A stretch of DNA of 64,000 bases from Mangrovimicrobium sp048323675 (GTDB taxonomy: Bacteria; Pseudomonadota; Gammaproteobacteria; Pseudomonadales; Halieaceae): NCBI RefSeq assembly GCF_048323675.1, contig NZ_JBLWFK010000010.1, forward strand, positions 12,001 through 76,000. The letters run 5' to 3'. A model generated the notes under the pieces. It did no database searches. It was not told the DNA's origin and saw only the letters and a list, made by a program, of their open reading frames with translations. Shown piece after piece: positions 16,272-25,234 of this stretch (positions are counted from its first letter, which is position 1; each line of letters starts with the position of its first letter). A program made the translations under genes and the position numbers.

Positions 16272-18299
16272 ATGTCCAACCCGCTCCTTGAACAGCACGA
16301 ACTGCCACCGTTTTCCGCCATCGACGTGGCGCATATCGAGCCCGCCATCCGCGAACTGATCGAGCGCAACAAGCGCGCCATCGAAGCGCTGCTGGCGGCC
16401 GGGGATTTCACCTGGAGCGGGCTGGTCGAACCCATCGAGGAACTGGACGACGAGTTGTCCAAGGCATTCTCACCGGTCTCCCACCTCAACGCCGTGTGCA
16501 ACAGCGATGCGCTGCGCGAGGCCTACAACGCCTGCCTGCCCCTGCTGTCCGCCTACGCCACCTGGATGGGCCAGCACGAGGGCCTGTACCAGGCCTACCA
16601 GGCGCTGCGCGACAGCGCCGGCGAGAGCCTCAATGCGGCGCAGCTCAAGTCACTGGACAACGCCCTGCGCGACTTCCGCCTGGCGGGGGTCGCCCTGCCT
16701 GCGGATCAAAAGCAGCGCTTCGGCGCGCTGCGCCAGCGGCTCTCGGAGCTGGGCAGCAAGTTCGGCGAGAACGTGCTCGACGCCACCAATGCCTGGTCCC
16801 GCCAGGTCACCCGGGAGGAGCTCCAGGGCCTGCCCGACAGCGCCCTGGCGGGAGCCCGCCAGGCCGCCGAACAGGCGGGCGTGGATGACTACCTCATCAA
16901 CCTGGAATTCCCCTCCTATTTCCCGGTGCTCACCTACTGCGACAACGCCGCTTTGCGGCGGGAAGTCTACGCGGCCAACTGTACCCGGGCATCCGACCAG
17001 GGGCCCCACGCCGGCCAGTGGGACAACTCGGCGGTCATGGTGGAAACCCTCGACCTGCGCCGGGAAATGGCCCAGCTGCTGGGCTTCGCCAACTACGCGG
17101 AGCTGTCGCTGGCCACCAAGATGGCGGACACCCCGGCCCAGGTGGTGGAATTCCTCGAGGAACTGGCCGGCAAGTCCCGCGCCCAGGCCCAGCAGGAGTG
17201 GCAGGAACTGGCGCAGTTCGCGCTGGAGGAACACGGGGTCGAGAGCCTGGAAGCCTGGGACGTCGGCTACTACAGCGAGAAACTGCGCCAGCAGCGCTAC
17301 GCGGTCTCCCAGGAGGATGTGCGCCCCTACCTGCCGGTCAACCGGGTACTTCCCGGCCTGTTTGAAGTGGTGCAGCGACTCTACGGGGTCGCCGTGGAAG
17401 AGGTCAGCGACTTCGACACCTACCACCCGGACGCCAAACTCTATAATGTCACCCGCGGCGGCGAACTCATCGCACGCTTCTACCTCGACCTCTACGCCCG
17501 CGGCAAGAAACGCGGCGGCGCCTGGATGGACGACTGCCGGGTGCGCCGCATCAGCGGCGGTGACCTGCAGTTGCCGGTCGCCTACCTGGTCTGCAACTTC
17601 ACCCCCCCGGTGGGCGAGCAGCCGGCCCTGCTGACCCACGACGAGCTCACCACCCTGTTCCACGAATTCGGCCACGGCCTGCATCACATGCTGACCGAGC
17701 AGACCGTGGCGGCGGTCTCCGGTATCAATGGCGTGGCCTGGGACGCGGTGGAGCTGCCCAGCCAGTTCCTCGAGAACTGGTGCTGGGAGAGCGATGCGCT
17801 GGCGTTTATCTCCGGCCATTTCGAGACCGGCGAACCGCTGCCGCAGGAACTGCTGGACAAGATGCTGGCGGCGCGCAATTTCCAGTCGGCGATGAAGATG
17901 GCGCGGCAACTGGAGTTTTCGCTGTTCGACTTCCTCCTTCACCTGCGCTGGTCCGGCGGCGATGCCGCGGCCATCCAGGAGCAGCTCGACGCCGTGCGCA
18001 AGCTGGTCACCGTGGTGCCGGTGCCTGCGTTCAATCGCTTCCAGCACGGTTTCTCGCACATCTTCGCCGGCGGCTATGCTGCCGGCTACTACAGCTACAA
18101 ATGGGCGGAGGTGCTCTCCGCCGACGCCTACTCGCGCTTCGAGGAAGAAGGCATTTTCAACCCCGACACCGGTGCGTCATTCCGCCGCGAAGTACTCGCG
18201 GTGGGCGGTTCGAGGGAGCCCATGGAAACCTTTGTCGCCTTCCGCGGCCGCGAGCCGGACATCGAGCCTCTATTGCGGCACTCCGGTATCGCCGCCTGA
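16272..18299 (+). CDS. prlC: oligopeptidase A (M3 metallopeptidase)
   Basis: 675 residues against 680 in E. coli. It is a cytoplasmic zinc peptidase that degrades short peptides, including cleaved signal peptides, and so works downstream of SppA. The zinc motif HEFGH is at 464-468 (LTTLFHEFGHGLHH), with the downstream glutamate ligand region VELPSQFLENW. The ATG has GGAGGT 7 nt upstream. The neighbours are repeats upstream and a bidirectional terminator shared with convergent aqpZ downstream. Confidence 0.95.
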   Translation: MSNPLLEQHELPPFSAIDVAHIEPAIRELIERNKRAIEALLAAGDFTWSGLVEPIEELDDELSKAFSPVSHLNAVCNSDALREAYNACLPLLSAYATWMGQHEGLYQAYQALRDSAGESLNAAQLKSLDNALRDFRLAGVALPADQKQRFGALRQRLSELGSKFGENVLDATNAWSRQVTREELQGLPDSALAGARQAAEQAGVDDYLINLEFPSYFPVLTYCDNAALRREVYAANCTRASDQGPHAGQWDNSAVMVETLDLRREMAQLLGFANYAELSLATKMADTPAQVVEFLEELAGKSRAQAQQEWQELAQFALEEHGVESLEAWDVGYYSEKLRQQRYAVSQEDVRPYLPVNRVLPGLFEVVQRLYGVAVEEVSDFDTYHPDAKLYNVTRGGELIARFYLDLYARGKKRGGAWMDDCRVRRISGGDLQLPVAYLVCNFTPPVGEQPALLTHDELTTLFHEFGHGLHHMLTEQTVAAVSGINGVAWDAVELPSQFLENWCWESDALAFISGHFETGEPLPQELLDKMLAARNFQSAMKMARQLEFSLFDFLLHLRWSGGDAAAIQEQLDAVRKLVTVVPVPAFNRFQHGFSHIFAGGYAAGYYSYKWAEVLSADAYSRFEEEGIFNPDTGASFRREVLAVGGSREPMETFVAFRGREPDIEPLLRHSGIAA

Positions 18300-18306
18300 G
18301 ACGCTT

Positions 18307-18345
18307 CCGGTCATTCCCGGGAACAAGGCAGAGGGAAATGACCGG
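18307..18345. terminator. hairpin between convergent prlC and aqpZ
   Basis: CCGGTCATT (18307-18315) pairs with AATGACCGG (18337-18345), extended by CCC/GGG past a bulged base. There is no T-run, but the position between two convergent stops fits a bidirectional terminator. Confidence 0.55.
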
Positions 18346-18363
18346 GCAGTCAAACTGCGCCTG

Positions 18364-19083
18364 TCAGCTACCTGCGGCCTGGTCTTCGCTGCCCAGCCAG
18401 CGGTAAAAGAGGCCCGCGAGTGCCGCCCCGATGATCGGCGCGACCCAGAACAGCCAGAGCTGGGATAGCGCCCAACCGCCCTCGATCACCGCGACCCCGG
18501 TGCTGCGCGCCGGGTTCACCGAGGTATTGGTCACCGGGATGCTGATCAGGTGTATCAGGGTGAGGCAAAGGCCGATGGCGATGGGGGCGAGGCCGGCAGG
18601 AGCGCGCTGGTCCGTGGCGCCGAGGATCACCACCAGGAACATGAAGGTCATGACGATCTCGCACACCAGCGCCGAGGTGAAACTGTAGCCGCCCGGGGAG
18701 TGCTCACCGTAGCCGTTGGAGGCGAAGCCGGCGGTTTCAAACCCCGATTCGGCACCGCCGACCCCGCTGGCAATCACGTACAGTACGCAGCCGGCCGCAA
18801 TACCGCCGAGGACCTGGGCGATGACATAGGGCAGCAGTTCACTGGCCGGAAAGCGGCCGCCCACCAGCAACCCGACGGAAACCGCGGGATTGAGATGGCA
18901 GCCTGAAATATGGCCGATGGCGAACGCCATGGTAAGCACGGTAAGGCCGAAGGCCAGGGCCACCCCCAGCAGGCCGATACCCACATCGGGGAAGGCGGCG
19001 CTGATAACCGCACTTCCGCAGCCACCCAGAACCAGCCAGAAGGTGCCGATAAACTCGGCGCCGATTTTTTTGCTCAAGCCCAT
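18364..19083 (-). CDS. aqpZ: aquaporin Z (water channel)
   Basis: 239 residues, six membrane helices and two half-helices carrying the paired NPA motifs (CHLNPAVS and TSVNPARS). The second NPA is followed by R, and the filter region FTSALVCEIVMTF has the small residues of water-selective members. It is slightly longer than E. coli AqpZ (231), with an insertion of about 10 residues before FTSAL (GFASNGYGEHSPGGY). The ATG has AGAGG 8 nt upstream. Confidence 0.94.
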   Translation of the reverse strand: MGLSKKIGAEFIGTFWLVLGGCGSAVISAAFPDVGIGLLGVALAFGLTVLTMAFAIGHISGCHLNPAVSVGLLVGGRFPASELLPYVIAQVLGGIAAGCVLYVIASGVGGAESGFETAGFASNGYGEHSPGGYSFTSALVCEIVMTFMFLVVILGATDQRAPAGLAPIAIGLCLTLIHLISIPVTNTSVNPARSTGVAVIEGGWALSQLWLFWVAPIIGAALAGLFYRWLGSEDQAAGS

Positions 19084-19144
19084 TGTTCAATCCTCTGGTT
19101 ATTCCGCCTACCCGGACACCCGGCCAATTGAGGATAGTTGGGCT

Positions 19145-19627
19145 TCAGTCGCGGCGCCACAGGCTGCTGGCCCGCTGTCCGGGCCCGGAGGCGACTGACA
19201 GTTCCACCTCGACCAGGTCATCCGCGGCGGACAGCGCCAGCAGGCGCCCGAGCAGGTAGCGGGAGAATTCCTCTACCGTCGCGTTGCGAATCGGCAGGAC
19301 CCGGGTATCGCTTTTCAGGAACAGCATCTCGTCGCGGTCGAAGTACACCCGATAGTAATCGCCTTCTTCCTCGATGCGCTGGTAGGGGGAATCCCCCGCC
19401 AGCAGCATGTATTCATCCAGTTCCTCGCACAGGATCGACAGGCGTGACTTGTAGACGTTGTAGTCCGCGGCAAAGCCGTTATCGCCCATCGGCGCGACAA
19501 AGCGGGCAGAAACTGCGTAGTTGTGGCCGTGCAGGCGTTCGCGCTCGTTGGCGGAAAAAATGGTGAAATGCGCCGCGGAAAACTTGTGGCGCTGCTTGTC
19601 GATGTGAAGCGTAGTGAGTTCCGTCAT
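19145..19627 (-). CDS. 6-pyruvoyl-tetrahydropterin synthase / QueD-like protein lacking the usual catalytic cysteine
   Basis: 160 residues. The zinc triad of the T-fold family is intact: H20 in KFSAAHF, and H33 and H35 in LHGHNY. QueD and PTPS enzymes carry a catalytic cysteine a few residues before HGH; here that stretch is SANERERLHGH with none. The protein may act on a different pterin or 7-deazaguanine intermediate or be a divergent paralogue. ATG 19627 starts at the family N-terminus; ATG 19657 in frame would add ten residues. A queuosine precursor transporter lies 1.6 kb away. Confidence 0.78.
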   Translation of the reverse strand: MTELTTLHIDKQRHKFSAAHFTIFSANERERLHGHNYAVSARFVAPMGDNGFAADYNVYKSRLSILCEELDEYMLLAGDSPYQRIEEEGDYYRVYFDRDEMLFLKSDTRVLPIRNATVEEFSRYLLGRLLALSAADDLVEVELSVASGPGQRASSLWRRD

Positions 19628-19801
19628 GGCCTTGCAGGATTTCAGGGTTAGCCGCATTGTCCCGCCTGCGTATGGCGGGCGCAAGCACCGCAGCCGGTAC
19701 GGCAGCGCTTGGAACGGCCTCCGGCAATGTACTATAGTCTCGCCTGCGGTGGCCCCGGGGCACCTTCCCCACCGCATTTCCCGACCTGGAGACCTGATCC
19801 T

Positions 19802-20473
19802 TTGAAAACCATCAAATTCCTGTGGTTACCGGCGCTGCTTGCCTGCCTGCCACTGTACAGCGCCCACGCGGCGGACTCCCGTCGTGCCGAACGCTGGGAA
19901 ACCACCTTCGCACTGATCGCCAGCGACTCTGAGGACATCTCCGGCAACCGGCAATCGGAGGTAGCGATCGACAACAGCGTCGGTTTCGGTTTTGGCGCCG
20001 CCTACAACCTCGACGCGCATGTCGCCCTGGGCTTTGAATTTTCCTACCTGAACCCGGATTACCAGGCGGTTTACAACACCGAGCAGAAGGGACTGGTCAG
20101 CGTCGAACACGAGATGGACATCTTCAACGGCAACCTGAACGCGACCTGGAATGTGCTGGAAGGCCCCTTCACCCCCTACCTGCGCGCCAACCTCGGCTGG
20201 ACCTACATCGACTCCAATATCGCCAACGGACCGCCGGTGACCGGCTGCTGGTGGGACCCCTGGTGGGGCTACATCTGCAGCAATGTCTACGACAGCTACG
20301 ACGACAACAGCTTTTCCTGGGGTTTTGGTGCCGGCCTGCGCTATGAATTCAACAACGACTGGTTCATCCGGGCCAGCGTCAATCGCAGCGTGATCGACGC
20401 CAGCCACGGCTTCGATCCGGTGCTCGACTCATTTAACCTGGAACTCGGCTGGATGCTGTGGGACGGTTTCTGA
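19802..20473 (+). CDS. outer-membrane beta-barrel protein, OmpW-like
   Basis: 223 residues from a TTG start with GGAG 10 nt upstream. The first residues form a signal peptide (FLWLPALLACLPLYSAHAA). Alternating aromatic beta strands follow and the protein ends WMLWDGF with terminal F, the signature recognised by the BAM complex. The layout fits the OmpW/OprG group of 8-strand barrels for small hydrophobic compounds. A cysteine/tryptophan-rich loop (TGCWWDPWWGYICSN) is unusual. Family placement is by pattern and not certain. Confidence 0.72.
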   Translation: MKTIKFLWLPALLACLPLYSAHAADSRRAERWETTFALIASDSEDISGNRQSEVAIDNSVGFGFGAAYNLDAHVALGFEFSYLNPDYQAVYNTEQKGLVSVEHEMDIFNGNLNATWNVLEGPFTPYLRANLGWTYIDSNIANGPPVTGCWWDPWWGYICSNVYDSYDDNSFSWGFGAGLRYEFNNDWFIRASVNRSVIDASHGFDPVLDSFNLELGWMLWDGF

Positions 20474-20513
20474 GAACATGGTACCGCACGAGCGTAAACA
20501 GGAAGCAGTCCCC

Positions 20514-21221
20514 ATGACATCTGACATCGCCATCATTACCGGCGCCAGCGTCGGCATCGGCCGGGAAACCGCCGGCCTGTTCCTCGCCAGCGGTTACCGG
20601 GTTTTCAACCTGTCGCGCCGCACCTGCCCGCTGGAGGGTGTGGAGAACCTGCACTGCGACCTGGCGTCCGCCGCCTCGGTCGGCGAATGTGTCGATACGC
20701 TGCGGGCAGCGCTGCCCGGGGGCGCACGCGTCGCCCTGGTACACAACGCCAGCCAGATGCGCAAGGATGCCGCCAATGCCTGCGACAGCGACAGCCTGCG
20801 CGCGGTACTGGAAACCAATATCGTCGCCATCAACAGCCTGAACCAGGGACTGTTGCCGCAAATGGGCAGCGGTTCCAGCATCATTTACGTGGGCTCGACG
20901 CTGTCCGAGAAGGCGGTACCCGGTTCCTTCACCTACGTCATCAGCAAGCACGCCCAGGCGGGGATGATGCGCGCCACCTGCCAGGACCTGATGGGCAGCG
21001 GAATCCACACCGCGCTGGTCTGCCCGGGCTTTACCGATACCGAGATGTTGCGCACCCACATCGGCACCGACCCGGCTGTCGAGGCGGCCATCGCGGGCAT
21101 GAACAGTTTCAACCGGCTGATCGCACCGGGCGAAATCGCCGAACTGATTCACTGGGCCCACCACAACCCGGTAATCAATGGCGCCGTGCTGCACGCCAAC
21201 CTCGGCCAGCGGGAGAGTTGA
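20514..21221 (+). CDS. short-chain dehydrogenase/reductase (SDR)
   Basis: 235 residues. The classical SDR features are TGASVGIG (9-16) for NAD(P), NAS in the middle, and catalytic S128, Y141 and K145 (Y-V-I-S-K). The R-R after strand 2 (NLSRRTC) suggests NADP preference. ATG 20514 with AGGA about 11 nt upstream gives the standard start; ATG 20478 is in frame but adds a charged leader. The substrate is unknown. Translation of yhhQ begins 2 bp after this stop, so they are probably cotranscribed. Confidence 0.85.
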   Translation: MTSDIAIITGASVGIGRETAGLFLASGYRVFNLSRRTCPLEGVENLHCDLASAASVGECVDTLRAALPGGARVALVHNASQMRKDAANACDSDSLRAVLETNIVAINSLNQGLLPQMGSGSSIIYVGSTLSEKAVPGSFTYVISKHAQAGMMRATCQDLMGSGIHTALVCPGFTDTEMLRTHIGTDPAVEAAIAGMNSFNRLIAPGEIAELIHWAHHNPVINGAVLHANLGQRES

Positions 21222-21222
21222 G

Positions 21223-22035
21223 ATGCCTGAACGCCAGTCACAGGAAGACACGCCCGGCATCGCGGTTCCCGAGACCCACGCTCCGCCCTGGCTGCGCGAG
21301 CGCCGCGAACGGGTATTCCTGGTGCTGGCGGGGACCTTCCTCTGCGCCATGACGCTGCTCAATGTGATCGGCATTACCCGCTTTGTGCAACTGGGGCCGA
21401 TGGCGCTCGCGGTGGGTGTGCTCCCCTACCCCCTGACCTTCCTCTGCACCGACCTGATCTGTGAGCTGTACGGCAAGGCCCGCGCCAACTTCCTGGTGAC
21501 CGTGGGACTGGGGCTCAACTTCTTTATCATCGGCATGTTGCTGCTGGGCAACAGCATCCCGTCGGTACCCGTGGAAAACATGCCGCCCTGGCAGATCCTG
21601 CAACTGGCGGCGCCGGTAGCCCTGCCCAACGGCGAGATAGTGGAGAAAAGTGTCGGCCTCTACCAGCTGATCTACGCCACCACCTCAGGCGCGGTGTTCG
21701 CCTCGATGCTGGCCTATATCGCCGCCCAGTACTGTGATGTGCAGCTGTTCCATTTCTGGAAGCGGGTTACCCGCGGCAAGCACCTGTGGATTCGCAACAA
21801 TTTCAGCACCCTGATCAGCCAGATGGTGGATTCAATCACCGTGGTCAGCGTGACCTTCGGCGCGGCCTTCCTGCGCGACGAACTGACCTTCAAAACCCTG
21901 CTGGTACTGATAGGCTCCAACTACCTGTTCAAGGCCATGGTGGCCGTGATGGATACCGGACCGTTCTACTTTTTCGTTTACAAGCTGCGCAAGTACCTGC
22001 ACCTGAAACCCGGGCAGATCGCCGCGCAGGCCTGA
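21223..22035 (+). CDS. yhhQ: queuosine precursor transporter (VUT/ECF-type)
   Basis: 270 residues. ATG 21223 has GGAGAG 6 nt upstream. The membrane core shows the YhhQ pattern: TFLCTDLICELYGKARAN, the long IYATTSGAVFASMLAYIAAQ helix and NNFSTLISQMVDS. E. coli YhhQ imports preQ0/preQ1 for tRNA queuosine synthesis. A 35-residue polar N-terminal extension precedes the first helix. The nearby QueD-like gene strengthens a 7-deazaguanine theme, although the two lie on opposite strands. Confidence 0.9.
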   Translation: MPERQSQEDTPGIAVPETHAPPWLRERRERVFLVLAGTFLCAMTLLNVIGITRFVQLGPMALAVGVLPYPLTFLCTDLICELYGKARANFLVTVGLGLNFFIIGMLLLGNSIPSVPVENMPPWQILQLAAPVALPNGEIVEKSVGLYQLIYATTSGAVFASMLAYIAAQYCDVQLFHFWKRVTRGKHLWIRNNFSTLISQMVDSITVVSVTFGAAFLRDELTFKTLLVLIGSNYLFKAMVAVMDTGPFYFFVYKLRKYLHLKPGQIAAQA

Positions 22036-22285
22036 GCTGCAACGGGCGCCCCGGGCGGCGTCCACGGTCCCGGCTTACGCCGCGCGCCCCTGCGCTTTCC
22101 GTCGCCGGCACCCAGTGATTCCGGTCGCTGATCGCGTTGCCTGGTCTCACGGACCAAGGTCTGTAACGATCAGTTGGGAATAGACTCCAATACTGCATGC
22201 TCAATGTAGTATATATAGTCTGATTCCGGGCCAGCCAGAGCGCGCCGCCCCTTCACCATACCCTTGACCCTCGCGGATACGTATC

Positions 22286-23437
22286 ATGACCCGCATGCCA
22301 GTCAGTAAATTACCCGCTACGGGCACCACGATTTTTACCCGCATGTCCGCACTGGCTGCCGACAGCGGGGCCATCAACCTGTCCCAGGGCTATCCGGACT
22401 TTCCGCCTCCGGATGGCCTGGTGGAGGCGCTGGCGCGGGCCAGCCGCGACGGCTTCAACCAGTACGCCCCCATGGCCGGGCTGCCGGAACTGCGCGAGCA
22501 ACTCGCCGAGCAGTTGCGCCGCCACCGCCAGGTCAACGTTGACCCGGGCGATGAAATCACCATCGTACCCGGCGCCACCGAGGGAATATTCTGCTGTGTC
22601 ATGGCCTGCGTGCATCCGGGGGACGAAGTCATCCTGCTCGACCCCTGCTATGACAGCTATGCGCCGGCCGTGCAACTGGCCGGCGGCATGCCGGTACACG
22701 TGGCACTCGCCGGTACGGACTTTGCGGTGGACTGGAACGCCGTGGAGGCTGCGATAACGCCCCGCACCCGCATGCTGATGATCAACTCCCCGCACAATCC
22801 AACCGGCAGCGTCCTCGGACGGCAGGATCTCGAGGTCCTGTCACAACTCGCCGAACGCCATGACCTGCTGGTCTCGAGCGACGAGGTCTACGAGCACCTG
22901 GTCTACGACGGCCGGCAGCACTACAGCGCGCTGCAGTGGCCCGCGCTGCGCCAGCGCGCGTTTGTCCATTATTCGTTCGGCAAGACCTTCAGCGTCACCG
23001 GCTGGAAAACCGGATACTGCGTCGCCCCGGCGGCACTGACGGCGGAGTTGCGCAAGGTGCACCAGTTCGTGGCTTTTGTTGCGGTCACCCCGGTACAGAA
23101 AGCGATTGCCGATTTTCTCCAGCAGCAACCGGATTACCCGCTGACTCTCGCGCAACGCTACCAGGAAAAGCGCGACCTGTTTATCGAGGCACTGGCAGGT
23201 TCGCGTTTTCGCCTGCAAGCCAGCGCCGGCACCTATTTCCAGTTGCTGGATTACAGCGCCATCAGCGGTTTACCCGACTACCAGCTGTGCGAGGATTGGA
23301 CCCGCGAATACGGTGTCGCCTCGATACCGATTTCAGTTTTTTACCAGCAGCCGCCGGCGCAAAGCCTGCTGCGCTTCTGCTTCGCCAAAAGCGATGCCAC
23401 ACTACTCAAGGCCGCGGAGTTGTTATGCAAGATCTGA
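22286..23437 (+). CDS. PLP-dependent methionine aminotransferase (YbdL-like)
   Basis: 383 residues, the size of E. coli YbdL (386). Fold-type I aminotransferase: INLSQGYPDFPPP near the start, NSPHNPTG for PLP, SSDEVYEHL, and the Schiff-base lysine K233 in YSFGKTFSVTGWK. YbdL prefers methionine and aromatic amino acids. Its 3' end overlaps the omega-amidase by 13 bp, and a glutamine-using transaminase paired with an omega-amidase is a recognised module of methionine salvage. ATG 22295 is an alternative start. Confidence 0.87.
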   Translation: MTRMPVSKLPATGTTIFTRMSALAADSGAINLSQGYPDFPPPDGLVEALARASRDGFNQYAPMAGLPELREQLAEQLRRHRQVNVDPGDEITIVPGATEGIFCCVMACVHPGDEVILLDPCYDSYAPAVQLAGGMPVHVALAGTDFAVDWNAVEAAITPRTRMLMINSPHNPTGSVLGRQDLEVLSQLAERHDLLVSSDEVYEHLVYDGRQHYSALQWPALRQRAFVHYSFGKTFSVTGWKTGYCVAPAALTAELRKVHQFVAFVAVTPVQKAIADFLQQQPDYPLTLAQRYQEKRDLFIEALAGSRFRLQASAGTYFQLLDYSAISGLPDYQLCEDWTREYGVASIPISVFYQQPPAQSLLRFCFAKSDATLLKAAELLCKI

Positions 23438-24201
23438 TCGTCACCCTGCTGCAGAGGGAACTTGCCTGGGAGGCGCCTGCGGATAACCGGGCACAAATCG
23501 AGGACGCCCTGGCGGGACTCTCCGGAGCGACGGACCTCGTGGTGCTGCCCGAGATGTTCACCACCGGCTTTTCGATGAACGCCCTCGCCAACGCCGAGGA
23601 TCCCGGCGGTGAAACCGAGCAATGGCTGCTGGCCCAGGCCCGGGTACTGGACTGCGCGATTACCGGCAGTATCGCCGTACGCGGCGAGGGCGGCGCCTAT
23701 AACCGCATGTTGTTCGCGACACCCGATGGCATCAGCCACTACGACAAGCGTCACCTGTTCCGGATGGCCGGGGAACACAAGCGCTACCTGGCCGGAAACC
23801 AGCGGGTGATCGTCGAATGGCGCGGCTGGCGCATCCTCCTGCAGGTCTGTTACGACCTGCGTTTCCCGGTATTCAGCCGCAATCGCAACGACTATGACCT
23901 CGCCGTTTATCCGGCAAACTGGCCCTCCAGCCGGCGTTTTCACTGGCGGCACCTGCTGGTTGCCAGGGCCATCGAGAACCAGGCCTGCGTGGTCGGGGTG
24001 AACCGGATTGGCGACGACGCGAAGGGCCTGCACTACAGCGGTGACAGCCTCGCTGTCGCCGCGGACGGCAGCGTGCTCGCGGACCCGCTGGCAGCTGCCG
24101 GCTGCGCCTCTGCTACACTTTATGCAGAGAACTTGCAACGCTACCGGGAGTCCTTTCCCGCGTGGATGGATGCCGACAGTTTCAGCATCGACCTCGATTG
24201 A
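23425..24201 (+). CDS. omega-amidase / carbon-nitrogen hydrolase (YafV-like)
   Basis: 258 residues. The nitrilase-superfamily triad is complete: E43 in VVLPEMFTTGF, K108 in HYDKRHLF and C142 in LLQVCYDLRFP. YafV-type enzymes hydrolyse alpha-ketoglutaramate and related omega-amides, pulling glutamine-dependent transamination forward. The start lies inside the aminotransferase gene (13-bp overlap), so the two are coupled and probably work in sequence. Confidence 0.87.
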   Translation: MQDLIVTLLQRELAWEAPADNRAQIEDALAGLSGATDLVVLPEMFTTGFSMNALANAEDPGGETEQWLLAQARVLDCAITGSIAVRGEGGAYNRMLFATPDGISHYDKRHLFRMAGEHKRYLAGNQRVIVEWRGWRILLQVCYDLRFPVFSRNRNDYDLAVYPANWPSSRRFHWRHLLVARAIENQACVVGVNRIGDDAKGLHYSGDSLAVAADGSVLADPLAAAGCASATLYAENLQRYRESFPAWMDADSFSIDLD

Positions 24202-24271
24202 GCAGAGGAACCACCCGGCGAACCGCGAGTCAAACTTTGCATATCCATAACTGAATATACGGGGACTATAC

Positions 24272-25144
24272 ATGCAGGCAGACGCAGAGGATCGTTACAC
24301 CGATGAACCGCGGCGCAGTGGCGGCTTTCCGAAGTTACCAATCGTACTCGGGGTTGCCGCAGCGATGTTTGCCATCGGTTGGTACATCAGCGGCACGAAT
24401 GAAGAACCAATAGCGGAAGTACCTCCGGCCCTGGTGATCAATCCCGCCGAGCCACCCGCACCCGTCGTCGAGCCTACACCGGACATCCCTGTGGAGGCCG
24501 TAGAGGTAGCCCCCGAGGTCACCGAAGCCGCGGAACCCAACGCGCCACCCCCGCCACCGCCCCTGACGCTGGCGACCAGCGATCCGGCGGTACGCGCATC
24601 CCTCGCCAGTGATCTCGACAGCCCCCTGTTCCAGCCGAGCCTCAACCAGGAAAACCTGATCGAGCGGGCGACCGCCGTCATCGACGCGACCAGCAGTGGT
24701 TCACTGCTGCGCAAGGTGCTCGCGCTGCCGCCCGTAGAGGGCAAGTTTAGCGTCGAGGAAGGCATGGAACGTGTAGTGCTGGACCCGCAAAGCTATCACC
24801 GCTACGACGCCTATGCCCAGGCCGTAGACGCGCTGAATGCGGAACACCTCGGCTCCGCCTTCCACACCTTCCGCGGTTTGCTGGAAGAGGCCTACTCCGC
24901 CCTGGGCTACCCGGCGGATGACCTCGACAATACCCTGATCAGGGCCCTCGACCAGATCATCGCTGCACCGGTGCTCGACATCCCGCCGGAGCTGGTCAAG
25001 GACGTCACCACCTACAAGTACGTCGACCCCTCACTGGAACAGCAGACTCCCCTGGCCAAGCAACTGATGCGGATGGGGCCCGACAACCAGCGTATCATCC
25101 AGGCCAAGGCCCGCGAACTGCGCGCCGAATTACTCGGCAATTAA
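24272..25144 (+). CDS. DUF3014 membrane-anchored protein
   Basis: 290 residues. One transmembrane segment (about 22-40, LPIVLGVAAAMFAIGWYI) is followed by a proline/glutamate-rich linker (about 45-105, including PPPPPP) and a folded C-terminal domain. That layout matches DUF3014, and the C-terminal region would be periplasmic. No enzymatic motif is visible and the function is unknown. GGGGA lies 7 nt before the ATG and a strong terminator ends the transcript. Confidence 0.75.
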   Translation: MQADAEDRYTDEPRRSGGFPKLPIVLGVAAAMFAIGWYISGTNEEPIAEVPPALVINPAEPPAPVVEPTPDIPVEAVEVAPEVTEAAEPNAPPPPPPLTLATSDPAVRASLASDLDSPLFQPSLNQENLIERATAVIDATSSGSLLRKVLALPPVEGKFSVEEGMERVVLDPQSYHRYDAYAQAVDALNAEHLGSAFHTFRGLLEEAYSALGYPADDLDNTLIRALDQIIAAPVLDIPPELVKDVTTYKYVDPSLEQQTPLAKQLMRMGPDNQRIIQAKARELRAELLGN

Positions 25145-25156
25145 ACCCCTCCACTC

Positions 25157-25180
25157 ACCCCCGGAATCACCGGGGGTTTT
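25157..25180 (+). terminator. intrinsic terminator of the DUF3014 gene
   Basis: ACCCCCGG / CCGGGGGT, 8-bp stem, 5-nt loop, then TTT, 12 bp after the stop. Confidence 0.8.
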
Positions 25181-25188
25181 CAGCAGGC

Positions 25189-25216
25189 AAAAAAAAGGCG
25201 GGGTAAAAACCCCGCC
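25189..25216 (-). terminator. intrinsic terminator of the OprF-like gene
   Basis: GGCGGGGT / ACCCCGCC, 8-bp stem with 4-nt loop, followed on the minus strand by eight T (25196-25189). It is back to back with the plus-strand terminator. Confidence 0.88.
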
Positions 25217-25234
25217 TTCGCCTGACTGAGCGTA

